Shown: positions 38,066-47,370 of the stretch, in pieces
How positions within the stretch are numbered: position 1 is the stretch's first letter
Layout of the letters: each line of letters opens with the position of its first letter
From: Sphingobacterium psychroaquaticum
GTDB lineage: Bacteria > Bacteroidota > Bacteroidia > Sphingobacteriales > Sphingobacteriaceae
NCBI RefSeq assembly: GCF_900177625.1
Contig: NZ_FXAU01000002.1
Location: 519,707-583,706 of the forward strand
Direction of reading: 5' to 3'
Length of the DNA stretch: 64,000 nt
Position numbers and translations under genes: made by a program
Notes under the pieces: generated by a model
The model's input: only the letters and a program-made list of their open reading frames with translations
What the model was told of the DNA's origin: nothing
The model's database searches: none

Positions 38066-38365
38066 ATGCGTATGAAAAATAATATCTTAATAAATTACCC
38101 CAAAGCAAATTCTAGCCCTGTAATGGTAGACTACCGAGTATCGAACGAGGGAAAATTAAAAACAATTTCTTGTGCAGTATCAAACGCACAAATCCTACCA
38201 AGCTGGTTAGAAATGCAAAAGTTTGAATTGGTAGCCCTAAAAGAAAAGGACGGCTACAGTTTGCTCTTCCATGAAAAGAAGTTTGACAAAAACCTAGACA
38301 CAGTATTGTTTATTGATCAGGTGTTTGAACGTATTATGGAAGCTAGAAACCAACCTATAAACTAG
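38066..38365 (+). CDS. Small hypothetical protein
   Basis: 99 residues, not recognised. No signal peptide or membrane helix; mixed polar sequence with a Lys/Glu-rich middle, so probably a small cytoplasmic protein. The ATG at 38072 is an equally good start. It lies 85 bases upstream of mrp in the same direction. Confidence 0.6.
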   Translation: MRMKNNILINYPKANSSPVMVDYRVSNEGKLKTISCAVSNAQILPSWLEMQKFELVALKEKDGYSLLFHEKKFDKNLDTVLFIDQVFERIMEARNQPIN

Positions 38366-38424
38366 GTTTTTCGCTAATTTTCTTTAACAACACAGGCATG
38401 ACATGATTATCCCAAGCAATTACG

Positions 38425-38432
38425 TAAATTTG
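38425..38432 (+). promoter_or_regulatory. Candidate -7 box for mrp
   Basis: TAAATTTG, an exact TAnnTTTG match, 18 bases before the mrp start, implying a leader of roughly 10 bases. Confidence 0.4.
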
Positions 38433-38449
38433 CGGGATACAACAGTATT

Positions 38450-39508
38450 ATGATTACGAAAGAACAAGTATTACATGCCTTGGGTCATGTCGAGGAACCG
38501 GATCTCAAGAAGGATTTGGTAACCTTGAACATGATTCAGAACATTGAAATATTACCCAATAAAGTAAAGTTTGATGTTGTCCTTACAACACCGGCCTGCC
38601 CACTCAAAGGCCATATTGAACATGCTTGTCGCAATGCTATTGCCTTATTTATCGGTAAGGAAGTTGAGGCAGAGATCAATATGACTGCGCGTGTTGTCAG
38701 CACCGAAACCAATCAGTTGGATGGTATCAAGAATATTATCTTGGTCTCTTCTGGAAAAGGTGGTGTTGGTAAATCGACAGTTGCGAGCAACCTAGCGTTA
38801 GCGCTAGCGGAGACTGGCGCCAAAACAGGTCTTTTAGATGCTGATATCTATGGACCATCGTTACCTATCATGTTTGGTCTAGAGGGTGCACGTCCGGAGT
38901 CTATGCAGACACCAGATGGCAAAACGAAAATTTTACCGATTGAGAAATTTGGGCTAAAACTCTTATCAATTGGTTTTTTTACGGATCCAAACCAGCCTAT
39001 TCCTTGGCGTGGACCGATGGCAACATCGGCAATTAAGCAGCTTTTTGGTGATAGCCACTGGGGTGAACTGGATTATCTGGTTGTAGATATGCCGCCGGGT
39101 ACAGGCGATATCCATATCACGGTTTCGCAGACCTACCCTATTTCGGGCGCTGTTATCGTTACGACACCGCAGCAGGTTGCGCTAGCAGATGCAATTAAAG
39201 GCATGGCGATGTACCAAATGGAAGGTATTAATGTGCCTATCCTAGGTGTCGTTGAAAATATGGCCTACTTTACGCCGGCTGAACTTCCAGAAAACAAATA
39301 CTACATTTTTGGTAAAGATGGTGGTAAAAAGTTAGCAGAAGATAATAACACCACTTTCTTAGGTGAAATCCCATTGGTGAAATCTATTGCCGATGCGGGT
39401 GATAATGGTTTTCCAATTTTATTGGATGCCGATGATAAAGTTGTTGCTTCCTTCCATGAGATCGCAGGTCGTGTAGCACAAGAGCTCAGCATTTTAGCAA
39501 ATAAATAG
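38450..39508 (+). CDS. Mrp/NBP35-family ATP-binding protein
   Basis: The 352-residue protein has an N-terminal MIP18/DUF59 domain (1-85) and a P-loop ATPase with the deviant Walker A SGKGGVGKST at 101-110, PPGTGDIHITV and VVENMAYF. Mrp proteins carry or load iron-sulfur clusters, usually through a C-terminal CxxC after VENMxxF; here the stretch reads FTPAELPENKYY without cysteine. Possible cysteines are in TTPACPL and EHACRN of the N-domain. Confidence 0.9.
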   Translation: MITKEQVLHALGHVEEPDLKKDLVTLNMIQNIEILPNKVKFDVVLTTPACPLKGHIEHACRNAIALFIGKEVEAEINMTARVVSTETNQLDGIKNIILVSSGKGGVGKSTVASNLALALAETGAKTGLLDADIYGPSLPIMFGLEGARPESMQTPDGKTKILPIEKFGLKLLSIGFFTDPNQPIPWRGPMATSAIKQLFGDSHWGELDYLVVDMPPGTGDIHITVSQTYPISGAVIVTTPQQVALADAIKGMAMYQMEGINVPILGVVENMAYFTPAELPENKYYIFGKDGGKKLAEDNNTTFLGEIPLVKSIADAGDNGFPILLDADDKVVASFHEIAGRVAQELSILANK

Positions 39509-39534
39509 AAAAAGTCTACAAGACACATAAAATA

Positions 39535-39569
39535 GAAAAGGGAGGTCAAAAACATTGATCTCCCTTTTC
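39535..39569. terminator. Bidirectional terminator between mrp and system A
   Basis: Arms of 15 bases (39535-39549, 39555-39569) pair with one G-U, with AAAAGGGAG core, followed by CTTTTTTATG. It separates the convergent mrp and DUF4302 genes. Confidence 0.85.
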
Positions 39570-39581
39570 CTTTTTTATGAT

Positions 39582-40874
39582 TTAATTATTTAATGGGTCG
39601 TTGATCGGAGCCAGCGTCACACGCATGGTGTTTTGTGCATTATTGACATCCGTTAACAGTAGCTCGATCGGCGCACTCGAAGTATCTGTTGTGGTTATCC
39701 GGAAAACCGTAGTAAAAAATGGCGCAGCAATCTGGTTCAGTCCTCCAAACCAATACTTATTAACGTCAAATACTTCTACTTGCCAATAATAGTACCGACC
39801 ACCGAAGTCAGTCCTTAAGATATCACCATCCGTAGTGGAAAGAGTAGTATCGAAGACAAAAAGTGCTATAACTGAATTGTCAAAAACGCCTATCAAACCA
39901 TAGACCATATTGTATGGCCCAAAATAAACATTGTTTAACTCCACATTTCTATTTTTAAAATTGACCTTTGTAACATCCCATAATTCTTTTCCATACGCTC
40001 CCAAATTGTTATAGGACAGTGACCAGCGATTGTTTACAAACCACGTGTTTAAGGCTTGATAGGATGTATAGATTTTGAATGTCCGATCTTTATCCGTGTA
40101 AAAACCCCTACGTTCTCCCGGTACTCCCTCAAAGTCTAAGGTCTTGACCGCTACCCCCCCGATCTTCACCTCCTCGTAGAACTCCAGTCCGTTTGGTATA
40201 ACCCGAAAAGAAACACTACTGTTATCATCTGCCAGTCCGCGTAGTACCCTTCTGCTGTATGTCAATGGTTTAATCTCACCACTGGCGCTCTCTAGGGTAA
40301 AGTTCTCCAAACTCGAAAACATCACACTATTTCTATAAAAGTCTGCGGACTTTGTTTCGAACTCATCACCTTGCAAGGGCAGCATTACGATCTCATTTCC
40401 ACTTTTCTTTCCTTTTAGCACCACACGCTCCGGTGTCGCCTCTTGGATCACAAATTCAAAATCCCCCTTCATTCCCGTATCGGAATTTCCAATTCCACCA
40501 TTATCCACGCCAGGCTCTGAAAACAGATGGATCACTTTGTTGTACCCATTAAACGTGAGCGTTGCAGAAAGTTCAGGGACCACCGCATACGTGCTGGTTA
40601 GGACATCGGTATTGACATCCGACGTTAAAGTAACCTGCGCATTGGATATAAACTTGGCAAAGATGGTGTATCCCCCAAACTCTCGTCCTGAACTAGGGTA
40701 ATACTTCATCATCCAGCCGGCTTTATTTCCTTGAAGCACGGCATATGCTTCCTGAACGGCAGCGGTCATACGAACAGAGGCATTCTCATCAAAAATAGGG
40801 TCTTCTAATCTCTTACAGGATGAAACCAAGAGAAAAGGAATAATAAATAATATAAGCAAATATCTCTTTTTCAT
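39582..40874 (-). CDS. DUF4302 lipoprotein, system A
   Basis: A 430-residue lipoprotein (LLVSSC). REFGGYTIFAKFISNAQ near 65-81 and a Met-Lys-Tyr-Tyr-Pro-Ser segment just before it match DUF4302, a Bacteroidota family of unknown function found at the end of SusC/SusD operons. It has a mostly beta composition, perhaps a surface-exposed binding protein. It is 6 bases after the metallohydrolase gene and has a same-length paralogue at 48127-49419. Confidence 0.85.
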   Translation of the reverse strand: MKKRYLLILFIIPFLLVSSCKRLEDPIFDENASVRMTAAVQEAYAVLQGNKAGWMMKYYPSSGREFGGYTIFAKFISNAQVTLTSDVNTDVLTSTYAVVPELSATLTFNGYNKVIHLFSEPGVDNGGIGNSDTGMKGDFEFVIQEATPERVVLKGKKSGNEIVMLPLQGDEFETKSADFYRNSVMFSSLENFTLESASGEIKPLTYSRRVLRGLADDNSSVSFRVIPNGLEFYEEVKIGGVAVKTLDFEGVPGERRGFYTDKDRTFKIYTSYQALNTWFVNNRWSLSYNNLGAYGKELWDVTKVNFKNRNVELNNVYFGPYNMVYGLIGVFDNSVIALFVFDTTLSTTDGDILRTDFGGRYYYWQVEVFDVNKYWFGGLNQIAAPFFTTVFRITTTDTSSAPIELLLTDVNNAQNTMRVTLAPINDPLNN

Positions 40875-40880
40875 ACACTT

Positions 40881-41768
40881 TTAGTTTAATGACAACTGAT
40901 CTATGTTGGGTAGATTAGCCTGTCTCTTCAGTATCTCATCACGCAGCTCATCGAGATCTATGTTCCATACGCTGTGAAAGTATGCCCGTACAATCTCTAA
41001 CTTCCGCTCCAAGATCGGACGACCTACCTCTCCCCCTCTAGCTACCCGCTCTTCCCACTGTTCGGGAGATAACAAAATGTAAAAAGAGTAAACCTCTACA
41101 AAATCTTCTTTTGCTTCCTTGGATGCATAGGGCGATATAAAGCCGGCTATTAATCCAGTGCTTTCTCCATATTCGGTATTCCAGGCATCAGAGACATAGC
41201 CTGCGGCACTGATTTCATCGAATGATCTGGAAAAATCTTTCGTCTGATTAAGAATGTGGGCAAACTCATGGTGTATGGTCCTGAAATACATTCTGTTCAG
41301 ATAGTTAATATTCGTACTTGCACCTGCGGTCAATGCATTGAGATTGTACATGGTTATCTTTCGTCCACCCTCTGCAGTTCCCAGCACCATCGTTCCGTTG
41401 TTACGATAGGCAGGCGAACCGATATAGCTCAAGGATTTGGGGAAATAAGATCGAATAAAATCCGTGCTCCCGGTCACCTCGTCGTAAGGTTCAATACCCA
41501 AGTATTTAAATAATACAGTCATACGTACGGCACTTTCATAGGTAGCGGGACTGAGGTTGTAATTCATATCCGACTCACCATCGACATACTTATAGATTAC
41601 ACCGACATTGTACGGTTTTATAAAATGTTCTTCAATAAAGAGGTCCAGTTCATTCTTGTCGATTTTTAGGTCGGTAAATACGCTATCGGGCGATATTTTA
41701 TCCGCTGAACACGCCCATGTAAAGAGCAGTATAATGGCTATGGTAAATTTATGTATATTCTTTTTCAT
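40881..41768 (-). CDS. SusD-associated zinc metallohydrolase lipoprotein, system A
   Basis: The 295-residue lipoprotein (TWAC) has HHEFAHILNQTKDF near 166-179, an HExxH zinc site, and a downstream EDFVEVYSFYILLSPEQWE that may supply the third ligand. It matches the 'substrate import-associated zinc metallohydrolase lipoprotein' family. It likely sits at the cell surface or periplasm and works on the substrate before or during uptake by SusC/SusD. It starts 1 base after the SusD stop. Confidence 0.87.
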   Translation of the reverse strand: MKKNIHKFTIAIILLFTWACSADKISPDSVFTDLKIDKNELDLFIEEHFIKPYNVGVIYKYVDGESDMNYNLSPATYESAVRMTVLFKYLGIEPYDEVTGSTDFIRSYFPKSLSYIGSPAYRNNGTMVLGTAEGGRKITMYNLNALTAGASTNINYLNRMYFRTIHHEFAHILNQTKDFSRSFDEISAAGYVSDAWNTEYGESTGLIAGFISPYASKEAKEDFVEVYSFYILLSPEQWEERVARGGEVGRPILERKLEIVRAYFHSVWNIDLDELRDEILKRQANLPNIDQLSLN

Positions 41769-41769
41769 C

Positions 41770-43356
41770 TTATCTCGGATTTGGAGTTAAACCGGCCGTA
41801 ATCACTTCTATGGGAAGTTGCAAGGCCATGCGCTTATCTCGTTTTTCTAGTTTTGTTGCCGTTTCTACCACATCTACCTCGCCAGAAGCTATTACCCGAC
41901 GTTCTACCTCGATCCCATATCGCTTCACATCTATCCAGCGCAGCCCCAAGTGCATGGTTTCCAAGCGTCGAATATGCAGTAATGCATGTAGCATGTTTTC
42001 CTGCACACCTTCCTCAATCAAGAACTCCGGATTGAGTTTCTTTTTTGGCGTTGACTTCAACGCTGTGTAATATTTCGTCCGCCCAGCCCATGCATTTACA
42101 CTATCCATGTTAAAGGTAGCTGGTGGGTCGACCACACTGTTGTCTACCCACCTCTTCATATCCACGATCGCTTCTTCATATCGTTTCAAATGGATCAATG
42201 CTTCAGCACGGACCAACATGGTCTCCTCGGTGGTAAAAGGGGCATACACCGCCCATCTGTAGCCTATTCCTGCTACGGGATCCGTATATTCAAACATGTA
42301 GGATACTCGGGGGACCAAAGTTTTATCCAGATTTGTTCCGGTATATACAAAGACCCGAGGCCGATAACCTGTATTAGAATAGCTGCCGAAAGGACCATTC
42401 GCAAAGAACGTTTGCTCCCTTGCAATCAAGTTGCCATGGCTGAATCGGGATCCCGTATAAGAGGCGCCAAAATACAACCCTTGATTGGAGTAGGCTGTTT
42501 GTAATAGCAGGTTCGACTTTTCGTTACTTGAGTTATAAAACACCGCCAAAGCACTGACACTACTAACAGCATTTGCCGCAATCCCAATATTATCCCGCAT
42601 TAATGCTCTCGGATTTACGCCGATGGCCTTGTTGGCATAACGTACCGCATCTTCCCATTCCTCCATATACAACGCCACACGCGCTGCAAAAGCATTGGCC
42701 GTCGCAACATTCATGTGAAAGCTCGTTGTGGTTCCATAACTCGTATCATCAATCAAGGGCAATGCCTCTTCAAGATCGCGACGGATGGCTTCATACACAT
42801 CTTTTACACTTTTTCGCTCATACGTTACAACCAACTCTGTTTCTGGTTTCGTGATGTAAGGTATCCCCAGATCCGTCGCGGCATACTGCTTCGCATAGTG
42901 TTGGCAGAACATATTGACCAATAGAAAATGTGCGTAGGCTCTCGCTGCCAGTGCTTCTCCACGCTGTGGGTTCAAGGATGCAGGATTGCCCATTGCCTCA
43001 ATGGCTTCCAATGCCTCGTTGGCATTGGCAATAGCGCTATAACAAGCCTGCCAAAATATGGTGGGACTATCTGTACCTGTTTCTGTTATACGTTCCCATC
43101 GAAATATCTGTTCCAAGAATCGTCCGCCATAAGGGTTTAACGGACCATAGTCATCCACATTGTCGGACGATAATTCAAAAGGCACCAAGTAGGAAGAAGT
43201 GGGATACGCCGAAACGAGTAATTTCTTTATCTTCAATTCCGAATCCACCTCTGTTCTATTATCCGGTAGTTCATCTAAAAATTTATTACAGCCAGATAAT
43301 CCTATCGCTCCCCCTATGATTACGAGCAGCAAGTATTTGTATATTAATGCTTTCAT
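41770..43356 (-). CDS. RagB/SusD-family lipoprotein, system A
   Basis: The 528-residue protein has a lipobox (GLSGC) and SusD features: CNKFLDELPDNRTEVD, an N-terminal TPR-type helical region, EALAARAYAHFLLVNMFCQHYA near 130, and a C-terminal LRWIDVKRYGIEVERR. It binds substrate at the surface and lids the SusC barrel encoded 23 bases upstream. Its system B paralogue has the same length. Confidence 0.93.
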   Translation of the reverse strand: MKALIYKYLLLVIIGGAIGLSGCNKFLDELPDNRTEVDSELKIKKLLVSAYPTSSYLVPFELSSDNVDDYGPLNPYGGRFLEQIFRWERITETGTDSPTIFWQACYSAIANANEALEAIEAMGNPASLNPQRGEALAARAYAHFLLVNMFCQHYAKQYAATDLGIPYITKPETELVVTYERKSVKDVYEAIRRDLEEALPLIDDTSYGTTTSFHMNVATANAFAARVALYMEEWEDAVRYANKAIGVNPRALMRDNIGIAANAVSSVSALAVFYNSSNEKSNLLLQTAYSNQGLYFGASYTGSRFSHGNLIAREQTFFANGPFGSYSNTGYRPRVFVYTGTNLDKTLVPRVSYMFEYTDPVAGIGYRWAVYAPFTTEETMLVRAEALIHLKRYEEAIVDMKRWVDNSVVDPPATFNMDSVNAWAGRTKYYTALKSTPKKKLNPEFLIEEGVQENMLHALLHIRRLETMHLGLRWIDVKRYGIEVERRVIASGEVDVVETATKLEKRDKRMALQLPIEVITAGLTPNPR

Positions 43357-43379
43357 GTTTTCTTTGTTCTATCTGATTC

Positions 43380-46300
43380 CTATAGTCCTACACGTAATGT
43401 TAAAGTATATTGTCTTGGAATAGGCGCCGCAACACCACCCACGTTCATAAATTCGGGGGCCTGACCGTTCAGTTTTTTATCCGCATATATTAAAAAGAGA
43501 TTCGTGGCATTGAACCGTACCGCGAAAGAGTTTATCTTCCAAGGGGCAATCAAACGTTTGGGCAGATCGTACGTCAACGATACATCCTTCATCCGTATAA
43601 AGTTCCCACTCGCCATCCGCGCTGTCGAATAGTTGTACGAGCTATACGCATACCTCAAGTTGCCACCATATACATTATTCAATCGTTGGGAAGCGATTGC
43701 TGGAATATTGGTATAGGCCTCATCGCCGACCACCATCCAGCGATCAGCCATCTCGCGTCGGGAAGCCACCAGATCACTGTATTCATTGCTAAAGACAGGA
43801 TCCAGGCGTGCCACGTTACCCAGCGAATAGGTCACGAAAATATTTAAAGCCAGGTCTTTGTACTTAAAGGTATTTCCAAAACTACCAAAGCCCTTGGGGT
43901 CAACGGGACCTTCATATTTCAAATACCCCCTATTATCCCGCTCCTGGAAATAGATTGCTGTAATGGTCTCTTCCCCTCCGACTCCCGTAAACACGGGCAG
44001 CCCCTGATCATTAAGGCGCTCAAAAGGTATAGAGTAGAGCCCGCGGGCCGGTCGGCCCACTTCAGCAAAACCCGTACCGGTAATGAGATCTATCACACGC
44101 GCCCTATTATCCAATTTGGTTACTTTTGTTGTGACATGGGTATAAAAAAAGTTCGATGTCCACTGAAAATCTTCTTTTTTAATAATATGTCCGGTCAACC
44201 CCAACTCTAAACCTTGAGACTTCATCTCGGCCATGTTTCCGAATCTGGAAATAAAACCACTCCCCCCCTGTGTATTCACGATACCTATCAGGTCAAAATT
44301 ATTCCGTTGAAACCAATCGAATTCTACATTTAAGCAATTCGACAGTACACCGATCGAGGCTCCAAGGTTGAGTTCATGCTTTTTCTCATAGGTAAGTTCG
44401 CTATTTTGGGGATCCCTGATCCGCAAGGCCGATTCGTAATCTCTTGTTGATGGCCGCCAAGGCACATAAGGCCCGATTACGGCACTTGAGTTGGTTACAT
44501 ACGTAGGGCCACGATCGCCGGTTAAACTGTAGGATGCTTTCAGCATCAAGTGGGACAGTACCGGTCTGAAGTTATCGAAAAACTCCTCCTGATGCGCATT
44601 CCAGGCGCCGGAAATATTCCATGTCGGCATCCAACGCGCTGAACGCGCTTTACCCAGTTTATTTGCTCCCTCATACCGAAACGTTCCATTGACGACATAC
44701 CGACCGTCATACGAATAGGTTGCATTTGCAAAAAAAGCAACCTGACGCAAGGTTGAGTTTGCTACCGTATAATACGGTGAATTACGCTCTTGACCTTGCT
44801 TAAACGCGAGGTAGCTTGGAAACGGACTTTCGCCCAGGTCATACTGCAAGCCCCACGCACGGAACCAAGAGTTATACCGCTGTATATCACTGATTTCAGA
44901 CCCAGCAAAGATACTTATCGAGTTTCTGTCAAACGTCTTATTGTACTGCCCTGTAAAACGGAGAAGCTTGTCTGTCATCTTATGATCCGTTCGATTATAG
45001 ATCCCGCCCTCTGGTAACACCGATATGGGTATTGCATATGGGTCGTCAAGATCTTTATAGAGATAGGTATTTGCATCCCTAATTGCTGTGGTAGGCATCC
45101 AACGGTAGGCTGTCGCCTGATTGGATTGATCTTTAACGTGGTGATGTTGCGTAGATGTTTGGTAACGGATCGCGGCCAATGCACCCAGCTCGAGCTCCGG
45201 TAATACCTTCCACTTTAGATCCCCCTGGAACTTCACTTCGGTGAGATCAATATCCATATAATTGTTTTCCAGCTCGTGCAGGATATTGAACGGTGCATAA
45301 TTACGGGTGTAAAACGTATTGGGATCTAAGGTCCGCGCGGTATTCATCGCGTATGCATACGGATTAATATCAAAATCGCGCCGAACAGTTCCCCACACCA
45401 CGTCCGTTGACTGTCCCAAGGTACCTGGAGCTTGTTGATCCCGGTACGATCCGTTCGAAAGGATGTTTAGCTTTATCTTGTCTGTGATGTTATAATTGGC
45501 ATTAAAGTTTGCCGTGTAACGGTTGACCCCGCTCCGCTTGGTCCAGCCTGGATCGACCAGTGCACTAATAGAACTATAGTACTGTGATTTCTCGTTCCCC
45601 GAGGACATACTCACGGAGTGATTATGCTGTAGATTAGCACTAAACAGTTCCTTAAACCAATTTGTGTTCCGGTATTCGGCTTCGCGAAGGAAGGCGTTGA
45701 CATGGACTTGGTCGGTATATAAGTCATTGAAAAGTTGACTTGTATTGATCAGTTCATACATTTTACCGTATACCCCGCTTGATGAGGCATTGGAAGTAGC
45801 GGCGTGCCTAAGGTAGCCTTTGTTGTACATGTCTTGATACACGGACATCTGCTGTTGGGAGTTCATGATATTAAACTCACCATATCTTGGAACGGCACGC
45901 GAAGTATACTCTCCCGCATAGTTAATGGAGCTTCTGCCGGCGGTACCACGTTTCGTTGTGATGACGATGACCCCAGACATTGCGCGTGCACCGTAAATCG
46001 AGGTTGCGGAACCATCTTTTAGGATCTGGAACGATTCGATATCATTGGCATTCAAACCAGCAACGGCAGAACTGATCAGCGTCAATGCATCTCCCGAAGA
46101 TAGTTCATCGGCATTGACATCCGCCACGTCTTCGATAATCATACCATCCACGACCCACAGTGGCTTTGAGCTTCCGTAGATCGAGGTCGCTCCCCGAACA
46201 CGTATCCGTGGAGCCGTACCGAAGGTACCACTGACATTCTGTACCGACACCCCCGATACGCGCCCTTCAAGGCCTCGGCTGGGGTCGGCCAATCCACCAA

Positions 46301-46823
46301 TCTGCGCATCTTCCCCGGATATCCTGGAAGTAGCTCCCGTAAACACCCGACGATCCACCCGTTGCCCCATTCCCGTTACCACAACTTCTTCAATTTCACT
46401 CTGTAAAAATCGCATTTGTATATTAATCGTGGTTCTATTTCCGACTGTCTCTTCTTGTTGTTGGTATCCTACAAATCGAAATAGAAGCACATCTTCTGGG
46501 ACAACCTGCATGGTATAATTACCATTGAGATCGGTCATAGTTGTTGCAGATCGTCCTTTAATGGTAATGGTGACGCCTACAAGCGGCCTCCCTTCATCGG
46601 CTGTTACTTTTCCGGTAATCGTTCGTTGTTGCAGCACAGTGCTTATTACCGCCAGGGAGCTCTCTCCCTTTACTGAAGTGTGTTTTTTCGCATCTTCCTT
46701 TGCAAATGTCGTCGACACTGTTAGCAACAGGAGTACTCCTGTTGCTCTTATAATTCGGTTATATAATGGTAAGAACACTATAATACAGTACTTACACATC
46801 TTATCAAGTAAGAAGTTCGTCAT
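43380..46823 (-). CDS. SusC/RagA TonB-dependent receptor without STN domain, system A
   Basis: The 1147-residue protein has a leader (about 1-41), a carboxypeptidase-like domain (ITGKVTADEGRPLVGVTIT from about 70), the plug (EEVVVTGMGQRVDRR onward) and a 22-strand-type barrel ending in RQYTLTLRVGL. Compared with the system B receptor it lacks about 69 residues, corresponding to the STN domain that follows the leader there. STN domains pass the substrate signal to FecR anti-sigma factors. Codons in the plug are more G/C-ending than in B. It starts 163 bases after the FecR remnant. Confidence 0.93.
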   Translation of the reverse strand: MTNFLLDKMCKYCIIVFLPLYNRIIRATGVLLLLTVSTTFAKEDAKKHTSVKGESSLAVISTVLQQRTITGKVTADEGRPLVGVTITIKGRSATTMTDLNGNYTMQVVPEDVLLFRFVGYQQQEETVGNRTTINIQMRFLQSEIEEVVVTGMGQRVDRRVFTGATSRISGEDAQIGGLADPSRGLEGRVSGVSVQNVSGTFGTAPRIRVRGATSIYGSSKPLWVVDGMIIEDVADVNADELSSGDALTLISSAVAGLNANDIESFQILKDGSATSIYGARAMSGVIVITTKRGTAGRSSINYAGEYTSRAVPRYGEFNIMNSQQQMSVYQDMYNKGYLRHAATSNASSSGVYGKMYELINTSQLFNDLYTDQVHVNAFLREAEYRNTNWFKELFSANLQHNHSVSMSSGNEKSQYYSSISALVDPGWTKRSGVNRYTANFNANYNITDKIKLNILSNGSYRDQQAPGTLGQSTDVVWGTVRRDFDINPYAYAMNTARTLDPNTFYTRNYAPFNILHELENNYMDIDLTEVKFQGDLKWKVLPELELGALAAIRYQTSTQHHHVKDQSNQATAYRWMPTTAIRDANTYLYKDLDDPYAIPISVLPEGGIYNRTDHKMTDKLLRFTGQYNKTFDRNSISIFAGSEISDIQRYNSWFRAWGLQYDLGESPFPSYLAFKQGQERNSPYYTVANSTLRQVAFFANATYSYDGRYVVNGTFRYEGANKLGKARSARWMPTWNISGAWNAHQEEFFDNFRPVLSHLMLKASYSLTGDRGPTYVTNSSAVIGPYVPWRPSTRDYESALRIRDPQNSELTYEKKHELNLGASIGVLSNCLNVEFDWFQRNNFDLIGIVNTQGGSGFISRFGNMAEMKSQGLELGLTGHIIKKEDFQWTSNFFYTHVTTKVTKLDNRARVIDLITGTGFAEVGRPARGLYSIPFERLNDQGLPVFTGVGGEETITAIYFQERDNRGYLKYEGPVDPKGFGSFGNTFKYKDLALNIFVTYSLGNVARLDPVFSNEYSDLVASRREMADRWMVVGDEAYTNIPAIASQRLNNVYGGNLRYAYSSYNYSTARMASGNFIRMKDVSLTYDLPKRLIAPWKINSFAVRFNATNLFLIYADKKLNGQAPEFMNVGGVAAPIPRQYTLTLRVGL

Positions 46824-46986
46824 ACATTGATTTTTATATGAAGGTTAATTTTTTAATTGTTTAGTTGCTAAAGAAGATATATTTCCTCCTTTTCTCACTG
46901 GGGTCTATCGTAAAATTGTTTCATAGCCATTGCGTTTTGTTATTCTTGAATTTCCCTCTGTTAATCCTCTTTATTCATCCCCTTTG

Positions 46987-47301
46987 TTAAAATAAATACC
47001 AGCATCCTCCGGTCGAAAGCACTAGGGTAATGGAGGCGACTGTCCGCCACGGAAACCATCGGGTTTTCTGTGATTCATGACGTGTGCATAGCCGCCTCCA
47101 CGTTACCTCCAGATCAATCTGCTCAAGCCAATAAACTTCTTCCTCTCCTTTTTTCTCCATCAATTCCTCAAACAGATTTATATTTCTTTCACTTTCAAAA
47201 AACCAAGCATGTAAGAGCCGACTTTCTGAGCGTAACAATGGTTTGCGCTCATAGCACTTGATTAAAATAGTCGATATTAGCAATGCCTCAGTCTTCATCA
47301 T
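46987..47301 (-). pseudogene. Truncated FecR anti-sigma factor, system A
   Basis: Only 104 residues: the cytoplasmic anti-sigma segment (ILIKCYERKPLLRSESR, VTWRRLCTRHE) and a transmembrane stretch (about 86-103), then a stop. It aligns with residues 1-103 of the 383-residue FecR of system B. Reading on in the same frame to 46861 gives stops and the segment FTIDPSEKRRKYIFF (about 46870-46914), which recalls FecR C-terminal ends; this is weak but suggests an internal deletion rather than a simple stop. It may still be functional as an N-terminal fragment. Sigma gene 69 bases upstream. Confidence 0.75.
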
Positions 47302-47370
47302 CTATAAGTATGAAACCAAGGCCATTGAAGTGGGGTGACAAGAAGTTTACTTTTTTTGAAGGAACGATTA

